The notes under the pieces: generated by a model
Seen by the model: the letters and a program-made list of their open reading frames with translations, nothing else
Database searches by the model: none
What the model was told of the DNA's origin: nothing
In this document: positions 17,084 through 26,116 of the stretch, piece by piece
How the letters are laid out: each line of letters opens with the position of its first letter
How positions within the stretch are numbered: the stretch's first letter is position 1
Origin: Martinezella tropici
GTDB taxonomy: Bacteria; Pseudomonadota; Alphaproteobacteria; Rhizobiales; Rhizobiaceae
Assembly (NCBI RefSeq): GCF_008370325.1
Contig: NZ_VNIP01000006.1
Location: 806,001 to 870,000, forward strand
DNA length: 64,000 nt
Direction of reading: 5' to 3'
Position numbers and translations under genes: made by a program

Positions 17084-17841
17084 GTGCATTTAAGGCCGAT
17101 TTCACTCGCGCCCACGTGCAGCCTTCGCCGAACCATGGCGAGCGGCGGGACGAGTGCCGGCCCGATATCATTCTTCTGCATTATACCGGCATGGGCACGG
17201 CCGAGGGTGCTCTTGATTGGCTCTGTCGCCCGGAGAGCCAGGTGTCGAGCCACTATTTCGTTTTCGAGGACGGCCGCATCGTGCAGCTTGTTCCGGAAGA
17301 GCGTCGCGCTTGGCATGCAGGCAAAAGCTCCTGGCATGGTGATATCGATATCAATTCGCGGTCGATCGGCATCGAGATCGCCAATGCCGGCCATCCGGGC
17401 GGACTTCCGGATTTTCCCGATGCGCAGGTCGAAGCGGTTGTCGAACTGTGTCGCGATTGCGGCCAACGCTGGGCAATCGCGCCGGAACGCGTGCTCGGAC
17501 ACTCCGACGTGGCGCCCGTGCGAAAGGTGGATCCGGGCGAGAAATTCCCTTGGGCGGAGCTGGCTAAGGCAGGGGTGGGACATTGGGTGGAACCGACGCC
17601 GATCACCGGCGGAAGGTTCTTCCAGAAGGGCGATGTCGGTCAACCGATCGAGGCGCTGCAGTCCATGCTGTCGCTTTATGGCTACAGCACTGAAATAACG
17701 GGAGAATTCTCGGAGAAGCTGAAGGGGGACGTCGAAGCCTTTCAGCGCCATTTCCGCCAGGAGCGTGTGGATGGCATTGCCGATTTTTCCACGATCGATA
17801 CGCTTCATCGCCTTCTGTCCGCGCTGCCCCGCTATTCGTAG
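17080..17841 (+). CDS. AmpD-type N-acetylmuramoyl-L-alanine amidase with peptidoglycan-binding domain
   Basis: The 253-residue zinc amidase (Amidase_2) cleaves the MurNAc-L-Ala bond, and anhydro-muropeptides if it acts like AmpD. Candidate zinc ligands are His34 (LLHYTGMG), His141 (GHSDVAP) and Asp151 (KVDPG); Glu99 in SIGIEI is the likely catalytic residue. Residues about 185-250 (FFQKGDVGQPIEALQSML...) form a PG_binding_1 domain. No signal peptide is visible, which fits a cytoplasmic recycling enzyme. The start overlaps the upstream stop by four bases. Confidence 0.9.
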   Translation: MSAFKADFTRAHVQPSPNHGERRDECRPDIILLHYTGMGTAEGALDWLCRPESQVSSHYFVFEDGRIVQLVPEERRAWHAGKSSWHGDIDINSRSIGIEIANAGHPGGLPDFPDAQVEAVVELCRDCGQRWAIAPERVLGHSDVAPVRKVDPGEKFPWAELAKAGVGHWVEPTPITGGRFFQKGDVGQPIEALQSMLSLYGYSTEITGEFSEKLKGDVEAFQRHFRQERVDGIADFSTIDTLHRLLSALPRYS

Positions 17842-18107
17842 CCTTTCCGCCGCCGCCTGCTATGTTTATAGCCGGCTATTGATGCGAAAATGCGTAACTC
17901 CCTGCTACGCCACATCTTTTCCCTATTATCTCCGCATTGCATTGGTCTAACGACGCTCGCTGAACGGCGGTCGCGCCGTCTGGGTTTGTGTGTCGCGCGG
18001 CCGTAGACGACTAATGGGGACTGTGCAATCCGGCGGCTCTTTTTGCCTCCAGCCGGACGTGACGGCGTGTGCTGTCCGCGGTCCCACCCCTGGAGACAAA
18101 AGACTAC
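17842..18107 (+). other. Leader/intergenic region with hairpins upstream of an SLT gene
   Basis: The stretch is GC-rich and structured. ACGGCG (17964-17969) pairs with CGCCGT (17974-17979), and further CCGGC/GCCGG pairing occurs near 18030-18058. No ORF with a ribosome site and no known riboswitch consensus was recognised. It may be a promoter plus 5' leader. Confidence 0.3.
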
Positions 18108-18665
18108 ATGAAAAATTTGATTGTTGCGGCTGCAGCATGCGTGGGCGTGCTGCTGGCGGGATATGATTGCGCCTTTGCGGCCCAGCGTGGCGCAAAGCAG
18201 AAAACGGTTCCACTCAAGATCGTCAGCCGCACCACCGGCTTTCCGATGCCAAACGTTCCCGCCGAATTGCGTGATGCGGAAACCTCCTTCGCACGAGAAA
18301 ATCGTTACTCCTTCCTGATTGCCAAATATGCCAAGCAGAACGGCGTTGCCGTTGAACTGGCGACCGCCGTCATCAAGATCGAAAGCAATTTTAATCCGAA
18401 AACCCGCGGCAGTGCCGGCGAGATCGGCCTGATGCAGATCAAGCCGGCAACCGCTAGGCTGATGGGATATGCCGGAGGGGCCAAGGGGCTCTACGATCCC
18501 GAGACGAATATCAGATTCGGCATGAAATACCTGGCCATGGCGCAGGATCTCGGCGGCGGTCCGACCTGCAATACCATCCTCAAATACAATGCTGGCCACG
18601 GCGCCACGCGCATGAATCCGATTTCGAAGCGCTATTGCGGCAAGGTGCTGGCGCTTCTGGACTGA
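18108..18665 (+). CDS. Small periplasmic lytic transglycosylase (SLT domain)
   Basis: The 185-residue protein has a signal peptide (about 1-24, ending AFA-A) and an SLT domain over most of the remainder: IKIESNFNP with catalytic Glu92, GEIGLMQIKPATARLMGY and ETNIRFGMKYLAMA. It should cut glycan strands in the periplasm. It is about half the length of Slt70-type enzymes and has no extra binding domain. The ATG at 18108 has GGAG 12 bases upstream. VirB1-like conjugation enzymes share the fold, but no conjugation genes are nearby. Confidence 0.88.
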   Translation: MKNLIVAAAACVGVLLAGYDCAFAAQRGAKQKTVPLKIVSRTTGFPMPNVPAELRDAETSFARENRYSFLIAKYAKQNGVAVELATAVIKIESNFNPKTRGSAGEIGLMQIKPATARLMGYAGGAKGLYDPETNIRFGMKYLAMAQDLGGGPTCNTILKYNAGHGATRMNPISKRYCGKVLALLD

Positions 18666-18747
18666 CGTCCGCTGAGTCAGGAATTACGGGGTAGGGCGGG
18701 TTCGTCTTCTATGCTATCGAATCGCTGTTGTTTGCGAGGATCATGGT

Positions 18748-19941
18748 ATGGTAGCGGATTTCAGATTCATCGTCGTCGGCCGGGGTATGATGGGAGCAGC
18801 CGCTGCCCGTCACCTGGCCAGGCAAACCGACGGTATTGCCGTCATCGGGCCGGATGAACCCGAAGATCGCGCCAATCATCAGGGCGTCTTCGGCAGCCAT
18901 TACGACGAGGGCCGTATCACCCGGACGATCGATCCCGATGCCGATTGGGCTCGCCTGGCGAACCGTTCGATCAGCCGCTATGCGGAAATCGAACGGGATA
19001 GCGGCATTCAGTTCTATGCGCCGGTCGGTTGCCTGGTCACCGGTCCGAAACGCGGAGGAGAGACCACCTATGTCGGCGATGTCGTCGAAGCTGCGGGTCG
19101 GCTCGGTGTTCAAACCGAAATCCTCGGCGACGCAGAGCTTGAGAAGAAGTTCCCGTTCTTCTCCTTTGCATCGGGAAGCGAAGGCGTCTTTGAACCGCGC
19201 GGGGCAGGCCATATCAGTCCGCGCCGGCTGGTGAAGGCGCAGTCGCGGCTGGCGGAAAAAGCCGGCGCCCGGGTCATCAAGCAGACGGCACTATCGATCC
19301 GCGACGAGGGTGGTCTGGCGGTCGTCACGACAGCAGAGGGCGAGACCTTCAGCGCGGAAAAAATCCTACTGGCCGCCGGCGGTTTCTCCATTGCGGAGAA
19401 TCTCTTGCCGCGACCTGTTGAGATGAAGGTTTATGGTCGCACGGTCACCTTCTTCGAGGTCAGCGAAGCAGAAGCCGAGGCTCTTTCCGGCATGCCCTCG
19501 CTGATATCCGTGACGCCCAATGATGTGGACAGCATCTATATGCTGCCACCGATCCGCTATCCCGACGGCAATTATTACATCAAGATTGGCGGCGATCCCG
19601 ATGATCTTCAATTCGAGACCGAGGCGGAATTGCGTGCCTGGTTTCGCACGGCTGGGCGCGACAAAGCCCGCGAACACCTGGTGCGAATCTTCCACGCGCT
19701 CGTTCCCGGTGTGAAGCGCCCTGCGGCTTTCACCAATTCTTGCGCCGTTTCCTATTCGCCGACGGGGTATCCGATGATCGGCTATACGTCGTCGCCACGC
19801 GTGGCGGTTCTGACTGGGGGCTGCGGCACGGCTGCAAAGAGCTCCGACGAAATCGGCAGGCTGGGGGCGGAGCTGTTGCTCGCAGGCCGAATCAAGGACC
19901 AAGGCTACGGCACGGATTTTTCAGCGCATTTCCGCAACTGA
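18748..19941 (+). CDS. FAD-dependent amine/amino-acid oxidoreductase (DAO family)
   Basis: The 397-residue protein has an N-terminal dinucleotide-binding motif (VVGRGMMGAAAARHLA) and a DAO fold resembling sarcosine oxidase or N-methyltryptophan oxidase, including HQGVFGSHYDEGR early and YSPTGYPMIGY with TGGCGTAAKSS near the C-terminus, where FAD and substrate contacts lie. The substrate is unknown, possibly an N-methyl amino acid. GAGGA precedes the ATG at 18748; an ATG at 18743 is out of frame. It stands alone before rnpB. Confidence 0.8.
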   Translation: MVADFRFIVVGRGMMGAAAARHLARQTDGIAVIGPDEPEDRANHQGVFGSHYDEGRITRTIDPDADWARLANRSISRYAEIERDSGIQFYAPVGCLVTGPKRGGETTYVGDVVEAAGRLGVQTEILGDAELEKKFPFFSFASGSEGVFEPRGAGHISPRRLVKAQSRLAEKAGARVIKQTALSIRDEGGLAVVTTAEGETFSAEKILLAAGGFSIAENLLPRPVEMKVYGRTVTFFEVSEAEAEALSGMPSLISVTPNDVDSIYMLPPIRYPDGNYYIKIGGDPDDLQFETEAELRAWFRTAGRDKAREHLVRIFHALVPGVKRPAAFTNSCAVSYSPTGYPMIGYTSSPRVAVLTGGCGTAAKSSDEIGRLGAELLLAGRIKDQGYGTDFSAHFRN

Positions 19942-20002
19942 CATCTAGCGCTCACGAAGCTGCATATTTCGGTGGCAATTGCGGTCGGTCTCGGTTAATG
20001 AG

Positions 20003-20409
<407 letters not shown>

Positions 20410-20560
20410 ATCGCGCTTTTCGGAAAGGCGTGTTTCCCGCTTTCCGCAAATAATTTCGAGAGTGGCGATGTGCCCTGGATTTCGAGGGCTTGCGGCCTTG
20501 GCAGGCGGGGCGTTTCGCCTGTGAAAACAATCCGTTTCGGGGCGTTGGCTGAGGCCGATC

Positions 20561-20575
20561 CTAACCTTTCGTTAA
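20561..20575. promoter_or_regulatory. CtrA-like site upstream of the dcw cluster
   Basis: CTAA-N7-TTAA resembles the CtrA consensus TTAA-N7-TTAA with one mismatch; on the minus strand it reads TTAA-N7-TTAG. It lies about 265 bases before mraZ. It is a pattern match only. Confidence 0.3.
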
Positions 20576-20626
20576 ACTTAACGGCTTATGAATATTCGAG
20601 CTGATGCCATGCCAGACGTGGCCTCA

Positions 20627-20661
20627 TCCCATTGACGCCCATATGGTCCCATGGTATCCCA
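20627..20661 (-). promoter_or_regulatory. MraZ operator: four TGGGN boxes at a 10-bp period
   Basis: On the minus strand four TGGGN pentamers occur at 20657-20661, 20647-20651, 20637-20641 and 20627-20631 (TGGGA, TGGGA, TGGGC, TGGGA), each separated by exactly five bases. MraZ of E. coli binds direct TGGGN repeats with 5-base spacers, and mraZ is the next gene. The array covers a possible promoter, TTGACG (20632-20637) and TATCCC (20655-20660) with a 17-bp spacer, so binding should repress the whole dcw operon. It would leave a leader of about 170 bases. Confidence 0.75.
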
Positions 20662-20837
20662 AAAGAACACTGCATACGGGCAAATTAGTGCCCAATCATC
20701 GCAAGGCCGTGATTGCTTCCGTTCCGGAAGTGTCGAAGGGGTGTCCGCTCTTTCGGCTTGCGAAGCTGTGTCCGATTTTGGCTGTGCCTGCGAGCGTGTA
20801 GCTGCTTGCGGGTCATGGGGGACGGGTGTTTCGCGTC

Positions 20838-21278
20838 ATGAACCGCTTCCTGTCAAATGCGACCAACCGGATCGATGCCAAGGGGCGGGTTTCCGTGCCG
20901 GCGGCGTTTCGTTCCGTGCTGGCCGAGCGCAATATCCAGGAGCTGTACTGTTTCCAGGATTTTGTGTTTCCGGCGATCAGTGTCGGCGGTCTCGATCTGC
21001 TCGATCGTTTCGAGCGGCAGATTGCGGCGGACGATCCGTTTTCGCCGGCGGCAAACCAGATGTCGCTCCTCATTCATGGGGGCGGGGTCTTTATGAGGCT
21101 CGATGCGGAAGGGCGGCTGATGGTCACGGATTTCATCCGCGACTTCACCGGAATTGCGGGCGAAGTGACTTTCGTCGGGCGAGCGGATCATTTTCAATTG
21201 TGGCGACCGGAGGCCTTCCTGGCCTTGCAGGCGCAAGCACGAGAGGAGCGCAGGCTGGCGGGCAGGCGCTCGGAATAG
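20838..21278 (+). CDS. mraZ: Transcriptional regulator MraZ
   Basis: MraZ is a ring-forming AbrB-like DNA-binding protein and, in E. coli, the repressor of the dcw operon. The 146-residue protein has two SpoVT-AbrB-like repeats: [16 protein letters not shown] (first) and [17 protein letters not shown] (second). The ATG at 20838 is given; a GTG at 20826 (adding MFRV) is an alternative, as GGGGGA lies between the two spacings. It is the first gene of the cluster, and its probable operator lies about 180 bases upstream. Confidence 0.92.
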   Translation: MNRFLSNATNRIDAKGRVSVPAAFRSVLAERNIQELYCFQDFVFPAISVGGLDLLDRFERQIAADDPFSPAANQMSLLIHGGGVFMRLDAEGRLMVTDFIRDFTGIAGEVTFVGRADHFQLWRPEAFLALQAQAREERRLAGRRSE

Positions 21279-21292
21279 AGCGGGGAAACGGA

Positions 21293-22318
21293 ATGGCGGC
21301 GAATTCAGGCGGAGGTTCTTCTGATGCCGGTGGCGGACCGGTTCGTCACATTCCGGTTCTTCTTTCCGAGGTGATCGATGCGCTGGCTCCCGCACCCGGC
21401 CGGATCATCCTTGATGGAACGTTCGGGGCTGGCGGCTATACGTCGGCTATTCTTGCCGCCGGTGCCGATGTGATCGCGCTTGATCGCGATCCGACGGCGA
21501 TTGCGGCAGGGCAGGCGCTTGTTTCGGCCCATGCCGGTCATCTCAATCTCATCCAATCGCAGTTTTCCCGGCTGGCCGATCATGCGCCGGCAGGTGGCCT
21601 TGATGGTGTCGTGCTCGATATCGGCGTTTCCTCCATGCAGATCGACGAGGCCGAGCGCGGCTTTTCCTTCAACAAGAACGGTCCGCTCGACATGCGCATG
21701 TCGGCAAGCGGCGTGTCGGCTGCCGATGTCGTCAATCGCGCCAAGCTCGCCGATCTCATTCGCATCTTTGTGTTCCTTGGCGAGGAAAAGCAGGCGCCGC
21801 GTATCGCGCATGCGATCGAGAAACGGCGTGCGGAGGCTCCTTTCGTCACCACTCGCGATCTGGCCGGGTTGATCGAGATCGTGACGCCGCGAAAGGCGAA
21901 GGACAAGATTCATCCTGCGACGCGGGTCTTCCAGGCCTTGCGCATTTTCGTCAATGACGAGCTCGGCGAGTTGGCCCAGGCATTGTTTGCAGCCGAGCGC
22001 GCCCTCAAGCCGGGCGGGCGCCTTGTCGTCGTGACCTTCCATTCGCTGGAAGACCGGATCGTCAAGAAGTTCTTTGCCGATCGCTCAGGCCGCGCCGCCG
22101 GGTCGCGCCACATGCCGATCGTGAGTGAGCGGCCTGCTACCTTCGAGCCGGTCGGCAAGTCGATGATCTCAGCGAGCGAGGCCGAGGCGGAGGCCAATCC
22201 GCGCGCTCGCTCGGCCAAGCTGCGTGCGGGGCTTCGGACCGCCGCGCCAGCCGAAGCTGCCGATCTCTCGATCTTCGATCTGCCCAATCTCGCCAGTCTC
22301 GGAAAGCTCGGAGGTTGA
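21293..22318 (+). CDS. rsmH: 16S rRNA (cytosine(1402)-N(4))-methyltransferase RsmH
   Basis: RsmH (MraW) methylates N4 of C1402 in 16S rRNA using SAM. The 341-residue protein starts [13 protein letters not shown] (after a short Gly/Ser-rich tail), has SAM-binding [31 protein letters not shown], and the C-terminal [16 protein letters not shown], all diagnostic. GGGG lies upstream of the ATG at 21293. The frame continues upstream to 20651 but that part overlaps mraZ and is not coding. Confidence 0.95.
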   Translation: MAANSGGGSSDAGGGPVRHIPVLLSEVIDALAPAPGRIILDGTFGAGGYTSAILAAGADVIALDRDPTAIAAGQALVSAHAGHLNLIQSQFSRLADHAPAGGLDGVVLDIGVSSMQIDEAERGFSFNKNGPLDMRMSASGVSAADVVNRAKLADLIRIFVFLGEEKQAPRIAHAIEKRRAEAPFVTTRDLAGLIEIVTPRKAKDKIHPATRVFQALRIFVNDELGELAQALFAAERALKPGGRLVVVTFHSLEDRIVKKFFADRSGRAAGSRHMPIVSERPATFEPVGKSMISASEAEAEANPRARSAKLRAGLRTAAPAEAADLSIFDLPNLASLGKLGG

Positions 22319-22319
22319 G

Positions 22320-22835
22320 ATGCTAAAGACTTTTGACATCGTTCTGATCGGCGTCATGACGGCCATGGCCAGCGTGACCTATACGATCAAGCATCGGGCC
22401 GAGCTGAAGCTGGAAGAGGTTCGTCGTCTCGAATCTGAAATCAAGCTCGAGAAGGACACGATCGAACTTCTGAAGGCGGACTGGGCGCTGGTCTCGCAGC
22501 CGAACCGTCTTGAAAAGCTCGTCAACGCCTATAGTGGCGAGCTGCAGCTGCAGCCGACGCTTTCGACCGCGATCGTCCAGCCGAGCGAGATGCCGATGCT
22601 GCGCTCGCAGCTTCCGCCGCCGACGGTGACGGCATCCAACGATCCGAAGAGCGGCAAGCCCGTCAAGGGCAATGCATCCGCAGCCTCCAAGAACAGTGAT
22701 ACGACCGACGCGCAGATCAGGAAGGCCATCGCGGATGTGGCCGCCGCTCCTGCGCCGCGGCCGAAGGCACCCGCCTTGGCGAAGCGCAAGAAACCAGACA
22801 TCGACAATATCGCAACGGGATCGGTGGACGAATAA
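22320..22835 (+). CDS. ftsL: Cell-division protein FtsL
   Basis: A 171-residue bitopic protein: a short cytoplasmic N-terminus, one transmembrane helix (about 5-22, FDIVLIGVMTAMASV), a coiled coil (LEEVRRLESEIKLEKDTIELLKADW) with the FtsL-like LVSQPNRLEKL segment, then a Pro/Ala-rich tail. It links FtsQ/FtsB to FtsWI at the septum. It is longer than E. coli FtsL because of the tail. Its ATG is one base after the rsmH stop, with GAGG upstream, and its TAA overlaps the ftsI start (TAATG). Identity rests on position and topology as well as sequence. Confidence 0.88.
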   Translation: MLKTFDIVLIGVMTAMASVTYTIKHRAELKLEEVRRLESEIKLEKDTIELLKADWALVSQPNRLEKLVNAYSGELQLQPTLSTAIVQPSEMPMLRSQLPPPTVTASNDPKSGKPVKGNASAASKNSDTTDAQIRKAIADVAAAPAPRPKAPALAKRKKPDIDNIATGSVDE

Positions 22836-24586
22836 TGTCTTTTCTTTCTCGCATCATGGTTCTGAAGAGCAAGGCGCACTTCTCCACCGACGGCAACAAT
22901 CGACCGAGCGACGGCTTTTCGCGCTCGACGTTCGAAGGCGCGCGCAAGCGCAAGGCCACCCAAGCCAAGAGCCGCGTCGTTCTGCTGGTGGCAAGTTTCA
23001 TCGCAGTCTATTGTGTGATCGGTGCTCGTCTTACCCAGTTCGCGATGACGCCGCCGGATACGACGTCAAGCATTTTGCCGCCCGATCGGCTTATGGCGTC
23101 GCGGCCCGACATCGTCGATCGCAACGGTGCTCTTCTGGCAACGGACATCCGCACCGTCTCGCTGTTTGCCGAGCCTAACAAGATCATCGATCCGGATGAA
23201 GCCGTCGAGGAGCTGCGCAAGGTCCTGCCGGATCTCGATGCGAAGTCCACCTATAAGAAGCTTTCGGTAAAGAGCTCGCATTTTGCCTGGCTGCGCCGGC
23301 AGCTGACGCCGAAACAGCAAAGCCAGATCCTGGCGCTGGGCATTCCCGGCATCGGGTTCCGCCCGGAGAAGCGCCGCTTTTATCCCGGCGGCTCGACCGC
23401 GGCCCATATTCTCGGCTACGTCAATATCGACAACCGCGGCGTTGCCGGCATGGAGAAATATATCGACGACCAGGGGCTCGCCGATCTCGCCGCCGCGGGC
23501 ATGACCAACGACCAGCCGCTGCAGCCGGTCAAGCTGTCGATCGATCTGCGCGTGCAGGACATCGTCCATGACGCCGTCGTCAACGCCGTCAAGAATTTCC
23601 AGGCGAAGGGTGCCGGCGCGGCGGTGATCAATGTTCACACGGGCGAAGTGGTTGCCATGGCATCCGCGCCTGATTTCGATCCGAACTACCCGAACGAAGG
23701 TGCCGCTGAAGGCTGGCTCAATCGCATGACGAACGGTACGTTCGAAATGGGATCGACCTTCAAGACCTTCACCATGGCAATGGCATTCGATTCCGGCAAG
23801 GTCACGCTGCGCGATGCCTTCGATGCCACCAACCCGATCCGCATCGGCGGCTTCACCATTAAAGATTTCCACGGCCAGCATCGCGTGCTGACCGTTCCGG
23901 AAATCTTCCAGTACTCGTCCAATATCGGCACGGCGAAGATCGCCGACCTGGTCGGCATCGACGCGCATAAGGAATTCCTCACCCGCATTGGCCTGCTCTC
24001 CAAGATGCAGACCGAACTGCCTGAGGTGAAGATGCCGACACAGCCCCGCGTCTGGAAGAAGATCAATTCGATCACGATCTCCTTCGGCCACGGCGTCTCG
24101 ACGACGCCATTGCAGACGGCCGTCGCCGGTGCGGCGCTCGTCAACGGTGGCAAACTGATCGAGCCGACCTTCCTGCCTCGCACCGTCGACCAGGCGGATG
24201 AGATCGCCAAGCTCGTCGTCAAGAAGAGCACGAGCGACAACGTACGCTTTCTGCTGGATTTCAATGGCTCCAAGGGATCGGGCCGCGCTGCCCGCGTGCC
24301 AGGCTACGATGTCGGCAGCAAGACCGGTACGGCCGACAAGGTGGTCAACGGCCGCTACTCCAATACGCTGAACTTCAACACCTTCATGGCCGCGTTCCCG
24401 ATCGATAATCCGCAATACATCATCATGACCTTCTGCGACGAGCCGAAGACCGGTGAGCATGGCGGCACGATCTCTGCCTATACCGCGGCGCCGATCGCGC
24501 GCGACATCATCGCCCGGGCCGCACCGATCCTCGGCATCCAGCCAAGTTTTGGAAACGGCAACTCGGCCTTGCTGGTGTCTTATTAA
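22835..24586 (+). CDS. ftsI: Septal peptidoglycan transpeptidase FtsI (PBP3)
   Basis: FtsI is the class B penicillin-binding protein that cross-links septal peptidoglycan with FtsW. The 583-residue protein has a cytoplasmic tail, one membrane helix (about 47-66), a dimerisation/pedestal domain (RPDIVDRNGALLATDI) and a transpeptidase domain with STFK (307-310, nucleophile Ser307), SSN (361-363) and KTGT (496-499). It ends without the long extension of some homologues. It is translationally coupled to ftsL. Confidence 0.95.
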   Translation: MSFLSRIMVLKSKAHFSTDGNNRPSDGFSRSTFEGARKRKATQAKSRVVLLVASFIAVYCVIGARLTQFAMTPPDTTSSILPPDRLMASRPDIVDRNGALLATDIRTVSLFAEPNKIIDPDEAVEELRKVLPDLDAKSTYKKLSVKSSHFAWLRRQLTPKQQSQILALGIPGIGFRPEKRRFYPGGSTAAHILGYVNIDNRGVAGMEKYIDDQGLADLAAAGMTNDQPLQPVKLSIDLRVQDIVHDAVVNAVKNFQAKGAGAAVINVHTGEVVAMASAPDFDPNYPNEGAAEGWLNRMTNGTFEMGSTFKTFTMAMAFDSGKVTLRDAFDATNPIRIGGFTIKDFHGQHRVLTVPEIFQYSSNIGTAKIADLVGIDAHKEFLTRIGLLSKMQTELPEVKMPTQPRVWKKINSITISFGHGVSTTPLQTAVAGAALVNGGKLIEPTFLPRTVDQADEIAKLVVKKSTSDNVRFLLDFNGSKGSGRAARVPGYDVGSKTGTADKVVNGRYSNTLNFNTFMAAFPIDNPQYIIMTFCDEPKTGEHGGTISAYTAAPIARDIIARAAPILGIQPSFGNGNSALLVSY

Positions 24587-24652
24587 GCGTGAAAGAATAC
24601 ACACGTCGATTCGCGAGGGGCGGACTGATCGAGAAGGCGAAAAGTACATTCG

Positions 24653-26116
24653 ATGAACTTGCGGGATATTGCCGGAAATGCATTTCCGGAACTCAACACA
24701 CAGATTGGCGCGACACTTGGCGATCTTGAGATAATCGGGATCTCCGCCGACAGCCGGAAGGTGTCGCCCGGCATGGCATTTGTCGCCGTGGCCGGGACCA
24801 AAGCTGATGGGGCGAGTTTTATCGCCGATGCCGTTTCGCGCGGGGCATCGGTCGTGGTTGCAGGCCACGGGGTCGATGCCGGCAGCGTGCCTGTGCTCTC
24901 GGTTTCCGAGCCGCGCCGGTTTCTAGCCGTCTCGGCATCGCGCTTCTACGGACGGCAGCCGGAAACGATGGTGGCGGTGACGGGGACCGCCGGCAAGACC
25001 TCGGTTGCTTCCTTCACGCGTCAGATCTGGGCCTATGCCGGTCATCCGGCTGCCATGATCGGCACGACCGGCGTCGTATCGCCGACCCGCAACGAATATG
25101 GTGCGCTGACGACACCTGACCCGGTATCGCTGCACAAGCTGTTGGCCGATCTCGCTGATGAAGGTGTGACACATGCGGCGATGGAAGCCTCCAGCCATGG
25201 TCTCGATCAATTCCGACTCGATGGCGTAAAGCTCGCTGCCGCGGCATTCACCAATCTCGGCCGCGACCACATGGATTATCATCCGACAGTCGGGGACTAT
25301 ATGGCCGCCAAAATGCGGCTGTTCCGGGATCTGCTTCCGAAAGGCTCTCCCGCGGTGATCTTTGCCGACGACGCCTGGTCGGCTCAGGCCATCACCGCTG
25401 CCCACGAGGCCGGGCAGGATGTGCGCACCGTCGGGCGCAAGGGCGATTTCCTGACGTTGAAGCGCGTCGAGCATTTCCGCCACAAGCAGATCGCCGAGGT
25501 GCATGTCGGCGACGATATCTTCGAAGTTCATATCCCGTTGGCTGGGGATTTCCAGATCGCCAATGCGCTTGTTGCCGCCGGCCTTGCCATTTCGACTGGT
25601 GTCACGGCGCCGGTCGCCATGGCTGCGCTGGAAAAGCTTGTCGGCGCATCCGGTCGCCTGGAGCTTGTCGGTCACACGCATGACGGCGCACTGGCCTATG
25701 TTGACTACGCTCATAAGCCGGATGCGCTCGAAAATGTCCTGAATTCGGTGCGGCCATTCACGACGGGCCGCGTCATTGTCGTCTTCGGCTGCGGCGGCGA
25801 TCGTGATCGCGGCAAGCGGCCGATCATGGGCGAGATTGCTTGCCGTCTCGCCGACGTTGTCGTCGTTACCGATGACAATCCGCGTTCCGAGGATCCGGCA
25901 ACGATCCGTGCGGAGATCATGGCTGCTGCTGCCTGTGCGACGGAGATCGGCGATCGCGCCGAAGCAATCCGCACGGCGGCCGGCATGCTGGTATCCGGCG
26001 ACACGCTGATCGTCGCCGGCAAGGGGCATGAGGAAGGTCAGACAATCGGCAATGTCACGCTGCCGTTCTCCGACCATGCCGAATTGCGCAAAGCATTGGA
26101 GGATTTGAAGTCTTGA
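24653..26116 (+). CDS. murE: UDP-MurNAc-L-Ala-D-Glu:meso-diaminopimelate ligase
   Basis: MurE adds meso-DAP to the muropeptide precursor. The 487-residue Mur ligase has ATP-binding [22 protein letters not shown], and the DAP-selective DNPR motif (408-411) rather than the lysine-type motif. The start is the ATG at 24653 with a weak ribosome site; the 66-base gap after ftsI is one of the larger ones in the cluster. The stop overlaps the murF start. Confidence 0.95.
   Translation: MNLRDIAGNAFPELNTQIGATLGDLEIIGISADSRKVSPGMAFVAVAGTKADGASFIADAVSRGASVVVAGHGVDAGSVPVLSVSEPRRFLAVSASRFYGRQPETMVAVTGTAGKTSVASFTRQIWAYAGHPAAMIGTTGVVSPTRNEYGALTTPDPVSLHKLLADLADEGVTHAAMEASSHGLDQFRLDGVKLAAAAFTNLGRDHMDYHPTVGDYMAAKMRLFRDLLPKGSPAVIFADDAWSAQAITAAHEAGQDVRTVGRKGDFLTLKRVEHFRHKQIAEVHVGDDIFEVHIPLAGDFQIANALVAAGLAISTGVTAPVAMAALEKLVGASGRLELVGHTHDGALAYVDYAHKPDALENVLNSVRPFTTGRVIVVFGCGGDRDRGKRPIMGEIACRLADVVVVTDDNPRSEDPATIRAEIMAAAACATEIGDRAEAIRTAAGMLVSGDTLIVAGKGHEEGQTIGNVTLPFSDHAELRKALEDLKS

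Noticed and set aside
20651..21292. N-terminal extension of the rsmH frame back to 20651
   Set aside because: It overlaps mraZ in another frame, is rich in unusual residues and the RsmH family starts near 21293.
23066..24868. 600-codon minus-strand open frame opposite ftsI and part of murE
   Set aside because: It is antisense to clearly conserved genes; the encoded sequence is rich in His, Arg and Asp with no family pattern, as expected from shadow frames in GC-rich genes.
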